Made by a program: the position numbers and the translations under genes
The notes under the pieces: model-generated
The model's database searches: none
What the model was told of the DNA's origin: nothing
Seen by the model: only the letters and a program-made list of their open reading frames with translations
Shown here: one piece after another, positions 7,621-16,332 of the stretch
Numbering within the stretch: position 1 is the stretch's first letter
Layout: every line of letters starts with the position of its first letter
Source: Pseudonocardia sp.
GTDB taxonomy: Bacteria > Actinomycetota > Actinomycetes > Mycobacteriales > Pseudonocardiaceae
Direction of reading: 5' to 3'
NCBI GenBank assembly: GCA_026785945.1
Contig: JAJAZD010000177.1
Location: forward strand, 1 to 33,135
Length of the DNA: 33,135 nt

Positions 7621-10166
7621 GCACGCCCACCGCCACGCTGCCGCCCACCCTGCCCGGGCTCGACCCCTCCTGGTCGCGGCTGGTCACCGCAGTCGACGCC
7701 GACGGCGTCTCCCGGACGTGGCACCTGCTCGACAACGGTGTCGAGCCGACGGCGGGCACGATGTTCTGTGTCCATGGCAACCCGACCTGGTCGTATCTGT
7801 GGCGCCGGTTCATCGCCGAGGCACCGGTCGGATGGCGCGTTGTCGCGGTCGACCAGCTCGGCATGGGCTACTCCGACCGGACGGCGCAGGCCCGTACGCT
7901 CGCCCAGCGGGTCGACGACCTGGGCATCGTGAGCGACGCGCTGGGCGTGACGGGCCCGGGGGCGACCGGCGCAGTCGTGTCGGTCGGGCACGACTGGGGC
8001 GGACCGATCTCGCTGGGCTGGGCGCTCGCGCACCACGACCAACTGCGCGGGGTGGTGCTGGGCAACACCGGCGTGCACCAACCCGAGGACTCGGCCGCAC
8101 CCACCCTGATCCGCCTGGCCCGCACACCGGCCCTGCGTACCACGGTGTGCGAGGCCACCCCGATCTTCGTCCGGGCCACGAGCGCGCTGTCGCGCCCGGC
8201 ACTTGATGTCGGGGTGCGCGACGCGCTCGCGGCGCCCTACCGGACCGCGCGACGCAGGCGGGCCATCGGCGAGTTCGTCGCAGACATCCCGCTCGAACCC
8301 GGACACCGCAGCGCCGTGACCCTCGACGGTCTGAAGGCCGGCCTGAACCAGCTCGCGGACGTTCCCGTTCTGGCCCTGTGGGGACCGCGCGACCCGGTGT
8401 TCTCCGACCGGTACCTGCGCGATCTGCTCACCCGGGTACCGCACGCCCAGGTGCACCGCTACGAGACCGCCTCGCACCTGGTGACCGAGGACGCCCCGCA
8501 GACCGCCCGACACACCTGGACATGGATCGGACAACTGCGGTCACCCGGCCGAGGCGACCCGCCGACCGTGGACTCGGCGCACCGGCCTGTGTGGGCGGCA
8601 CTGGAAGCGCGCTCCGACGACCCGGCACCCGCGATCGTCGACGGGCATCGGACCGTGTCCTTCGCTCTCCTCGTCCGCCGCGTACGGGACCTGGCAGCCG
8701 GGCTCGCCGCGCACGGTGTGCGCCCCGGGGACCGGGTCGCTCTGCTGGTGCCACCGGGCGCCGATCTGACCGCCGCGGTGTACGCATGCTGGCGGGCCGG
8801 AGCGGTCATCGTGGTCGCCGATGCCGGACTGGGACCCAGCGGAATGGCCCGCGCGCTGCGCGGCGCCGCACCTGCCTACGTCATCGGAGTTCCGCGTGGC
8901 CTGGCCATGGCCCGTGCCCTCGGTGTACCCGGGCAAAGGATCAGCGCCGGACCGGTATCCGCCCTGACCCGCCGGCTGTTGGGCGCCCGGATCGGCCTGG
9001 CCGACCTCGCCCGCCTCGGCCGCGGCGTCCCGACGCCCGGGCATCCCCACGCCTATTCCGAATGCGCGGTGGTGTTCACCTCCGGCGCCACCGGCCCGCC
9101 CAAGGGGGTGGTGTACCGGCACCGCCAGGTCCGGGCACAGCTCGACGCCCTCACCGACGCGTTAGGCCTGATGGCCGACGACCGCCTCGTCGCCGCGTTC
9201 CCGCCGTTCGCGCTGTACGGGCCCGCGCTCGGTATCGCCTCGGCCGTGCCCGACATCAGCGGTCCCGGCCGGTTGACCGCCGCAGCGCTGGAGCAGGCGG
9301 CCGCAGCCGTCGACGCCACGGTGGTGTTCGCCTCGGTCGCCGCCCTGCGTGGGATCATCGCCACCGCGCCGGTCACCCCGTCGCCCGCACTCGGGCGGAT
9401 CCGTCTCGTCGTGTCCGCCGGAGCGCCCGTTCCCGCCGACCTGCTCCACTCGTTGCGGAAAGCGCTGCCCAACGCGGAGGCCCACACCCCCTACGGCATG
9501 ACGGAGGTACTGCCCGTCACCGACATCACCCTCGCCGGGATCGACGACGCCGGGCCGGGGAACGGGGTGTGCGTGGGCCACCCGCTCGCCGCGGTGCGGG
9601 TACGCATCAGCCCGCTGTCGCACGACGGCGCCGCGCACGGTCCTCTCACCGAGGCCGCCGGCGTCACCGGCGAGGTGTGCGTGCGGGCAGCGCATGTGAA
9701 GGATCGCTACGACCAACTCTGGGCCACCGAACAGGCCAGTGCACGCACCCCCGGCTGGCACCGCTCCGGCGACGTCGGCCACCTCGACGGTTCCGGACGG
9801 CTGTGGGTGGAAGGACGGCTCAGTCATGTCGTGACGACCGCGTCCGGACCGGTGACGCCGGTCGGGATCGAGCAACGGGTCCAGGCGGTCGATGGGGTGG
9901 TGGCGGCCGCGCTGGTCGGCGTCGGACCGGTCGGCGGCCAGGTGCTCGCCGTCGTGGTGGAACTCGCCGAGCCGGTGACCGGCGTGCTGGCTCCGCCCGC
10001 AGTGGCCGCTGCGGTGCGGGCCGCGGCCGGGGTCGACGTCGCCGCGGTGCTGGTCACACCCGCGCTGCCGGTCGACATCCGGCACGCCTCGAAGGTCGAC
10101 CGGACACGGGTCGCCCGTTGGGCGGAAAGGGTTCTGGCCGGGCAGCGGGCCGGGCGGCGCCCGTGA
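7617..10166 (+). CDS. oleBC: OleBC fusion: alpha/beta-hydrolase (beta-lactone decarboxylase) plus AMP-ligase-like beta-lactone synthetase
   Basis: Haloalkane dehalogenase-like HGNPTWSYLWR and GHDWGG; adenylation motif FTSGATGPPKG and HRSGDVGHLD. GTG start overlaps oleA stop. Confidence 0.9.
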   Translation: MSTPTATLPPTLPGLDPSWSRLVTAVDADGVSRTWHLLDNGVEPTAGTMFCVHGNPTWSYLWRRFIAEAPVGWRVVAVDQLGMGYSDRTAQARTLAQRVDDLGIVSDALGVTGPGATGAVVSVGHDWGGPISLGWALAHHDQLRGVVLGNTGVHQPEDSAAPTLIRLARTPALRTTVCEATPIFVRATSALSRPALDVGVRDALAAPYRTARRRRAIGEFVADIPLEPGHRSAVTLDGLKAGLNQLADVPVLALWGPRDPVFSDRYLRDLLTRVPHAQVHRYETASHLVTEDAPQTARHTWTWIGQLRSPGRGDPPTVDSAHRPVWAALEARSDDPAPAIVDGHRTVSFALLVRRVRDLAAGLAAHGVRPGDRVALLVPPGADLTAAVYACWRAGAVIVVADAGLGPSGMARALRGAAPAYVIGVPRGLAMARALGVPGQRISAGPVSALTRRLLGARIGLADLARLGRGVPTPGHPHAYSECAVVFTSGATGPPKGVVYRHRQVRAQLDALTDALGLMADDRLVAAFPPFALYGPALGIASAVPDISGPGRLTAAALEQAAAAVDATVVFASVAALRGIIATAPVTPSPALGRIRLVVSAGAPVPADLLHSLRKALPNAEAHTPYGMTEVLPVTDITLAGIDDAGPGNGVCVGHPLAAVRVRISPLSHDGAAHGPLTEAAGVTGEVCVRAAHVKDRYDQLWATEQASARTPGWHRSGDVGHLDGSGRLWVEGRLSHVVTTASGPVTPVGIEQRVQAVDGVVAAALVGVGPVGGQVLAVVVELAEPVTGVLAPPAVAAAVRAAAGVDVAAVLVTPALPVDIRHASKVDRTRVARWAERVLAGQRAGRRP

Positions 10167-11161
10167 GCGCACTCAAGGTCCTGGTCACCGGATCGAGCGG
10201 GATGCTCGGAGGCGCGGTGGCCGATGCGCTGGCGGCTCGTGGCGACGACGTGACGGTGCTGCAGCGCCGCCCGTCCGCACGGGGGCACCGAGAGGTGCTC
10301 GCCGACATCGCGGACCGGTTGGCTGTCGCCGCAGCGGTCGCGGGACAGGACGCGGTGATCCACTTGGCCGCGAAGGTCGATGTCACCGGCCGCTGGGCGG
10401 ACTTCGCGCGGACCAACATCGACGGCACGGCCGCTGTGGTGGCGGCATGCCACACCGCCGGCGTGGGACGGCTCGTCCACGTCTCGTCGCCGTCGGTGGC
10501 GCACGCGGGCGCGTCGTTGGTCGGGGCGGGGGCGGACCCGGCCGACCCCGCCCGCGCCCGGGGCCACTACGCCCGCAGCAAAGCCGCCGCCGAGCTCGTC
10601 GCACTGGGCGCGGCCGGACGGGGACAGCCGGCCGTCGTCGCGATCCGCCCGCACCTGGTCTGGGGGCCCGGTGACACCCAGCTGGTCGGGCGCATCGTGG
10701 CCCGCGCCCGAGCCGGACGGTTGATGGGCGTCGGATCAGGGGCCGCGCTGATGGACACCACCTATGTCACCAACGCCGCCGACGCACTGCTGGCTGCCCT
10801 TGACCGGTGCGAACCGCTCGACGGCCGCGCGCTGGTCGTGTCCAACGGGGAGCCGCGGCCCATCTCCGAACTGCTGGCGTCGATGTGCGTCGCGGCCGGC
10901 GTCACACCACCCCGGCGATCGATACCCGTCGGGATGGCCGCGGCGGTCGGGACGGTCGCAGACCTGGCGTGGGCGGCGGTCCCCGCACTGCGCCGTGCCG
11001 GGGACCCGCCCATCACCCGATTCCTGGCCGGACAGCTCTCCACCGCACACTGGTTCGACCAACGAGCCACCCGCCTCGCCCTCCAGTGGGTGCCGTGCAT
11101 GAGCCTCGACGACGGTTTCGCCGCCTTGGCCGCGAACGTTGCCACAACCGCACTTCGCTGA
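10163..11161 (+). CDS. oleD: OleD-type NAD(P)-dependent 2-alkyl-3-oxoacid reductase (SDR/epimerase family)
   Basis: VTGSSGMLGG Rossmann motif, YARSK catalytic motif; GTG start overlaps oleBC stop. Confidence 0.88.
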   Translation: MSALKVLVTGSSGMLGGAVADALAARGDDVTVLQRRPSARGHREVLADIADRLAVAAAVAGQDAVIHLAAKVDVTGRWADFARTNIDGTAAVVAACHTAGVGRLVHVSSPSVAHAGASLVGAGADPADPARARGHYARSKAAAELVALGAAGRGQPAVVAIRPHLVWGPGDTQLVGRIVARARAGRLMGVGSGAALMDTTYVTNAADALLAALDRCEPLDGRALVVSNGEPRPISELLASMCVAAGVTPPRRSIPVGMAAAVGTVADLAWAAVPALRRAGDPPITRFLAGQLSTAHWFDQRATRLALQWVPCMSLDDGFAALAANVATTALR

Positions 11162-11187
11162 GCAGTTTCACAGCACGGAGTGACCGG

Positions 11188-11330
11188 ATGGCATCCGACG
11201 TCGACGGGCAGCCGCTCGTCCGACCACCCCGGCTGCGCACCGGGCAGGAGGCGACGGCGAGCAGGTTGGAGCCGTTCTTCGACCTGGCCTACGTCCTGGT
11301 GGTGCTGGAGCTGGCCTCGACGTTCTCACG
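11188..11330 (+). pseudogene. N-terminal remnant of a low-temperature-requirement A (LtrA) protein
   Basis: MASDVDGQPLVRPPRLRTGQEATASRLEPFFDLAYVLVVLELASTF is LtrA-like, then similarity ends abruptly. Confidence 0.65.
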
Positions 11331-11470
11331 GGCACCGAGATTACATTCCTCGCGGATACTCCGATGCCGCTCGTGGCGGGCTCCCGCGACGGATTTATTC
11401 CTGTCGATCATTCAATTGACGTGCATGCATTGTTGCCGCACAGCACTTTGGAGATCGTCGATTGCTGCGT
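11331..11470 (+). pseudogene. Possible C-terminal fragment of an alpha/beta-hydrolase
   Basis: TPMPLVAGSRDGFIPVDHSIDVHALLPHSTLEIVD resembles the Asp-bearing loop region of alpha/beta-hydrolases. Confidence 0.4.
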
Positions 11471-11784
11471 ACCTTCATTGCCTCAACTGACGGCGCTCGA
11501 GCCGGCGTCGAGTCGTTACGGCGACACCTCCGGAACACTGTTGCCAGCGGCGGGTCGCCAATACACAGGTCCAGGTGGTCGACACCGAGGCTCGGCAGGC
11601 ATCGTAGAGATCTTCAGCTCGCCTGCGCCCTGAGACTCGGCCGTTCGGAGGAAGTCCCGCAGGCAGACGCGGTTGTGACACACGGCATGGCTGAACGTTG
11701 CTACCGACCTTCATGCGCGGGTACTCACCCGACATCGGTCGCTCGACCGGTACCTCAAGATTCAACTCGAGAGGCAGTTCACAC

Positions 11785-12909
11785 ATGGCTCAGTCCAATC
11801 GCGGAACGTCCGAAAAGGACACCCTGAACAAGTCCGGCGACAAGGGCGTTCAAGGCTCGGTCGGTGCGACAGGCGAGCAGGGTGACAAGGTCGTCAAGGG
11901 CTCGGTCGGCGCGGTCGGCGACAAGGGCGTCAAGGGTGTTGCCGGTACCGCTGGGGAAGGCGGCGACCGGGGCGACAAGGGTCCGCGAGGCGTGGCCGGG
12001 GCCGTCGGCGAGCAGGGCGACAAGGGCTCCAAGGGCGCCGCTGGGCCGGTAGGCGACCAGGGCGACAAGGGACTCAAGGGTGCGGTCGGGCCCGTCGGTG
12101 AGCGCGGCGAGCAGGGCGACAGTGGACTCAAGGGTGCGGTCGGGCCCGTCGGTGAGCGCGGCGAGCAGGGCGACAGTGGACTCAAGGGTGCAGTCGGACC
12201 TGTGGGGCTGCTGGGCGACAAGGGCCCCGAGGGCCTGACCGGTGAGCAGGGCCTGCGGGGTATCCCCGGGTCGACAGGGCGTCCCGGGGATCAGGGTGAG
12301 AAGGGGACCCCCGGGCCCGTCGGCGCGCGCGGTGAGGCTGGACTGCCTGGTACGCGCGGTGAGGCGGGAGTTCAGGGTCTACGCGGCGAGCAGGGCACCC
12401 GCGGCGTCGTCGGGGAGAAGGGGTTGCAGGGGCTGCGCGGTGAGTTGGGCCCGCGCGGCGAGAAGGGCCTGGTCGGCGGTCAGGGTCCCCGCGGTGTCAT
12501 CGGGGAGACCGGAGAGCAGGGCGAGAAGGGCCAGCAGGGACTGCAGGGCAAACTCGGTGTCGAAGGAGTGCAGGGCATCGCCGGGCTGCAGGGTCCGCAG
12601 GGCGCTCAGGGCGCGGCCGGACGCTCCGGGCCGATCGGACTTCCCGGTGTCCAGGGACCGCGTGGCGCGGCCGGCCCGGTCGTACTGCACAAGCCGGATC
12701 CGGCTGTTCTGGTCGGCGATGTGCTCCGCGCGGCCGTGAACGTGACACCGCGATCCCTCATCGATCCCCGAACCAGTTTCCGGTACTGGACCACGTTGGC
12801 GTCGAAGCTGGTCCAACTGCCGAGCGGATTGGCCCTGCGCGCCATCCTTTCCACGGCCGAGGTGCCCTCGGTCCCGGCAGACCGATCGAACGTGCGCTCC
12901 ATCGCATAG
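11785..12909 (+). CDS. Collagen-like Gly-X-Y repeat protein with a non-collagenous C-terminal domain
   Basis: MAQSNRGTSEKD start, then a long run of G-X-Y triplets with GDKG/GERG/GEQG; C-terminal VVLHKPDPAVLVGDVLRAAVNVTPRSL...; no signal peptide seen. Confidence 0.9.
   Translation: MAQSNRGTSEKDTLNKSGDKGVQGSVGATGEQGDKVVKGSVGAVGDKGVKGVAGTAGEGGDRGDKGPRGVAGAVGEQGDKGSKGAAGPVGDQGDKGLKGAVGPVGERGEQGDSGLKGAVGPVGERGEQGDSGLKGAVGPVGLLGDKGPEGLTGEQGLRGIPGSTGRPGDQGEKGTPGPVGARGEAGLPGTRGEAGVQGLRGEQGTRGVVGEKGLQGLRGELGPRGEKGLVGGQGPRGVIGETGEQGEKGQQGLQGKLGVEGVQGIAGLQGPQGAQGAAGRSGPIGLPGVQGPRGAAGPVVLHKPDPAVLVGDVLRAAVNVTPRSLIDPRTSFRYWTTLASKLVQLPSGLALRAILSTAEVPSVPADRSNVRSIA
12073..12180 (+). repeat. Two identical 54-bp tandem copies inside the collagen-like gene
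   Basis: CTCAAGGGTGCGGTCGGGCCCGTCGGTGAGCGCGGCGAGCAGGGCGACAGTGGA twice, followed by a diverged third partial copy. Confidence 0.95.
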
Positions 12910-13255
12910 TCGCAGTTCCTGTGCTTGGTCCTGCAACGGCACAACGGCGTGTCGTGAGGGCATCGTGGGGGGTGGCACCCGGACACCAGATGAGGCAGGC
13001 CGGCGCCTTGGTACGGCGATCGTGCTGGGTGGCGGAGGGGTCCTGGGTGCGGTTCGCCGTGCCGTCCCGGGGACCCCCTGGGACGGTGATCCCTTCGCCA
13101 CCACCGATTCCGCGTTCTCTGCGCGAGGCAGGTGTCATGGCAACGGCCGACGTCGCGAGTCGTGCGGACCGGGGTGGGGTATGCCTGCATCATCGACGGT
13201 GTGAGGGAACATTGACGTGTTCTCGGTGAGGTGACCTCCACGGCAGGGGGTTGTT

Positions 13256-13700
13256 GTGGCCGGTGTTGCGGTTGGGCGCGGTGGGGACGGCGCAGAGCGA
13301 GCCGGTGAGGCCGAGACGGTTCGCGAGCGGTTCGAGACGATCCCGCTCGTCCTGCTGTCGATGGTCGGCCCGGATTGCCGGGTGGTTGCGGCGAACGCAG
13401 CGCTTCGGGCGTTCCTCGGTCGGGACGACGTCATCAGGTTCACGATCCACGAGCTGATGCCCGAGTACGAGGGCCGGCAACTGCTGAAGATGCTGGACCA
13501 GGTCTATCGGACGGGTGCGCCGCAGATCGCGCGGGAGTGGTGAATCCTGCTCGAACGGACTCGGACCGACACCTTGGAGGAGGTGTTCGTCGACTTCGTC
13601 CGTGCCCCGCAACGCAACTCCCACGGCGTGATTCTCGGGCTCGACGGGCATGCCGTCGAGGTCACCGAGCAGGTGCGGCGCCGGGGCCGGTCGAGGCGGC
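13256..13700 (+). pseudogene. PAS-domain sensor gene interrupted by an in-frame TGA at 13541-13543
   Basis: ...LKMLDQVYRTGAPQIAREW*ILLERTRTDTLEEVFVDFVRAPQRNSHGVILGLDGHAVEVTEQV in a single frame across the stop. Confidence 0.7.
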
Positions 13701-14157
13701 TTGCCCACCTGAGAAGAGCGCGTGGTGAGGGCCGTCCCCGCCCTCGTGCCGGCCGCCGCCGACCCCGAGGGCGGCCGCGGGCCGACACCGGGGTGGCGAC
13801 CGCGCGGCGACTACGCGCGCTGGAGGAATTCGCCCGCGTCCACTCGCGGCGAGCGCGATCCATGGCCTGCCGCAATCGGGAGGAGTACGTTCAAACCCTG
13901 CCCGAGTTGCGGTGTCCGTAGCCCGAAGCGCGGGGCGTGGCCTCGCGACAGCCGATCCGATGCCTACCGGCCACGAACTCGTCAAGTCCATCACGACCAG
14001 GCCGCTCACCGCTCCCGCACGCGCCCGATCGGTATGCTCAACAACCGCCGCGCCGCCGCGCCGAACACCAGCATGGATGCCGAGTTGTTCGGCCACGGCC
14101 TGCTGGCTGCGGCTATGAACCCCATTGGGGGCTACGAGTGCGCGACGGCGAACCACA

Positions 14158-14510
14158 GTGAGTCCGCACGGGCCTGCGGTCCTCGCGGCGACCCGCGTCC
14201 TTCTCGTGCTCGCGGCCGCGTCCTTCCTCGTCGGCGCGCTCCTGCACGCCGGCGTCGGGATCCCGGTGGGTCTCGCCACGCTCGCCGAGCCACAGATCCC
14301 GGCAGCGACGGTCGTCGAGGGAATCTGCGGGGTGGCGCTGTCGGTCGGCACCTACGGGAAGATTGCCCGGCAGTCCTGGGGCTCGGGGGGCAGCGCGCGC
14401 CGCGGTCGGAGCCGGCCGGCGAATCGACTCGAACGACTCTCTGCACATCGCCATGCGGGTGCTGCTCCTGGCCGTTCTCTCGTTACTCCCGCGCACCGCC
14501 CGCAGCTGAG
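14158..14510 (+). pseudogene. Small multi-TM membrane protein with frame disruption
   Basis: VLLVLAAASFLVGALLHAGVGIPVGLATLAEPQIPAATVVEGICGVALSVGTYGKIARQSWG, then TM-like NDSLHIAMRVLLLAVLSLLPRTARS in another frame. Confidence 0.55.
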
Positions 14511-15316
14511 AGCAGGCTTGCCGACGGCCCTTCGGGCCCGTCGGCGCGGTGGACGTTCCATTCGTTCGACGCGCGACCGAGCTCGACGGCGTGGGCCAGC
14601 CGCAGGGTGGTGCTGAGCCACAGCAGGATGTCGTGCAGGCGCAGCCGGGTCGGCGTGTTGTCGCCGGTCAGCGAGGCCGTCGCGGCCCCAAGTGCTGCGA
14701 GGGCCGTGTCGTTGGCGCGCAGTTCGCGCAGCACGACCGCCTCCACGCCGCTGTCGCCCTCCTCGACGTGGGGGAGCAGCGAGCGGCGGGTGGTGCGGGT
14801 GAGGTGCGGGACGAGCTCGGGGCGCCGGTGGTGCAGTGCTGCGAAGACGTGCTCGGGGTGCTCCCCGCTGATCCGCCCGATCTCCCGCAGAGCGGCGCCG
14901 ACCGTCCCCGGCTCGCCGAGTACGGACAGCTCGTCGTCGGGCAGCTCCCAGAAGTCCCTGCCGTCGGCCCGCGCGGCGGCGGCGTCGGCAAGCGGCCGCA
15001 CGCGGGCTAGGGCGTCGCGGACCTCGCTCCAGCCCGCGCGGTCGAGCCTGCCGTGAAGCGCCTCGCCGATCAGGACGTCCCCGTCACCGGGCGGGCCCAC
15101 CGGTCGGGCGTCGAACCGGAGCCAGCCGAACGCCGGCAACTGCACCCACCGACCTTGCGGCGAGTCGGGAGAGCGGAATCGCAGCGGGCGGCGCCCGCCC
15201 GCGTAGCCCAGGACGGCGGCCAAGGCCGTGTCGAGGGGTATCGGATCGGGCCCGGTGCTGGGCAGCCGCAGCACCGGGCCGCCGTCCCTGGTGGCCGCGT
15301 CGATCACGACCGCCAT
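14483..15316 (-). CDS. DUF6308-like hypothetical protein
   Basis: MAVVIDAATRDGGPVLRLPSTGPDP...LALGYAGGRRPLRF-type sequence within ORF 14483..15622; family name from memory. Confidence 0.55.
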   Translation of the reverse strand: MAVVIDAATRDGGPVLRLPSTGPDPIPLDTALAAVLGYAGGRRPLRFRSPDSPQGRWVQLPAFGWLRFDARPVGPPGDGDVLIGEALHGRLDRAGWSEVRDALARVRPLADAAAARADGRDFWELPDDELSVLGEPGTVGAALREIGRISGEHPEHVFAALHHRRPELVPHLTRTTRRSLLPHVEEGDSGVEAVVLRELRANDTALAALGAATASLTGDNTPTRLRLHDILLWLSTTLRLAHAVELGRASNEWNVHRADGPEGPSASLLSAAGGARE

Positions 15317-15590
15317 CCTGCCGGACGAGCCGCGACAAGGGGCTCCCGACTCGAGGTGGTGATCGATCCCGGTCGGCGCGGGAGCGACGAGGCGGCGCCA
15401 CGTGGGGGGCGCGTCAGCGTCCTGCCGTGGCGGCGACCCCGCTACGAACAGGCAGAACGGGTGTCCGGCCGGGTCGGCGCACACCCTCAGCGGTTCGACG
15501 GGATCAGTCGAGCGGTCCAGGAGAATCCTCGCTCCGAGCCCGCGCACGTCCGGGCAGGACGGCAGGGAGGCACGTGCGGCCAAGTCAATA
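15317..15590 (-). pseudogene. C-terminal remnant of a VOC/glyoxalase-like protein, in frame with the DUF6308-like ORF
   Basis: RGLGARILLDRSTDPVEPLRVCADPAGHPFCLFVA is typical of a VOC C-terminus; the rest of the domain is absent. Confidence 0.55.
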
Positions 15591-15656
15591 CATGATCGCT
15601 GCTTGTGGTGCAGGAGCGTCAACTACGTCGCTCCTGCACCACAAACGCTGATCATG
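15591..15656. repeat. Long imperfect inverted repeat (28-nt arms, 10-nt loop)
   Basis: CATGATCgctgcTTGTGGTGCAGGAGCG - TCAACTACGT - CGCTCCTGCACCACAAacgctGATCATG. Confidence 0.93.
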
Positions 15657-16096
15657 GCCCGGGGAGCTCGGAAACACGGCCTTCGGTCGACGTGGATGTC
15701 GAACAGTGGTGTGTCGTCGCGCCGGTGCTCGACCTGCACAGATGGGACCTGTGAGTCCGGGCTGTGGTCGCCGACCGGGCTGGGCGTGCGGCCCGGGCCG
15801 ACGGTCAGGTCCACGGCTTCCACGACCTCGCCGGTGTAGAGCGCCTGCAGGCACGGGCCCTCGTCACGCTCGTACTGCTGCTCGTCGAGCAGGCCGGCCA
15901 GCTCGTCGGCCGAGGCCACGGTCAGCACGTGACCGTCCTGGGACAGAGTGATCCCGGAAATCGTGACGCCGGCGATGGTGCGGACCGACAGCTCCGCGGC
16001 GCTCTGGAGCAATTCCTCGTAGGACTCGCTCGACAGCAGCAACCCGGCCGATTCCGACAATGCTGACCCGGTGTCAGAAGTAAAGGACTTCACCAT
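15623..16096 (-). CDS. GAF-domain regulator, C-terminally truncated
   Basis: ESAGLLLSSESYEELLQSAAELSVRTIAGVTISGITL...YERDEGPCLQALYTGEVVEAVDL matches the N-terminal half of actinobacterial GAF-ANTAR proteins; no ANTAR follows. Confidence 0.65.
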   Translation of the reverse strand: MVKSFTSDTGSALSESAGLLLSSESYEELLQSAAELSVRTIAGVTISGITLSQDGHVLTVASADELAGLLDEQQYERDEGPCLQALYTGEVVEAVDLTVGPGRTPSPVGDHSPDSQVPSVQVEHRRDDTPLFDIHVDRRPCFRAPRAMISVCGAGAT

Positions 16097-16332
16097 GGCA
16101 GACAACGACTCGCCCGGCGCCCGGAAGGGGAGCGCCGCATAGCTGATTCGCCAAGAACGACGGAACAGGCTTTTCCGCGACGCGGGTACGCCCCCAGTGA
16201 GTGCCAACCGTACACGTGACCGCTTCGCTCGACCTCCGTTGCGGCGCGAGACGGCTCCCGTCACTCGCCATTGTCCTGCAGGTCGGTCCGTAAGGCCCGG
16301 CGCGGGCCGCAGGGGCTGTCTCAGGGGCTGTC

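Noticed and set aside
8378-10162. N-terminal extension of the oleD-frame ORF
   Set aside because: Arg/Pro-rich shadow frame of oleBC; the OleD start is GTG at 10163.
11850-12221. SPSSPTGPTAPLSPLSP repeat protein on the minus strand
   Set aside because: Antisense shadow of the Gly-X-Y repeats.
12965-13204. Possible patatin or FAD-binding protein (GTAIVLGGGGVLGAV)
   Set aside because: Only a short glycine-rich motif; no supporting downstream domain.
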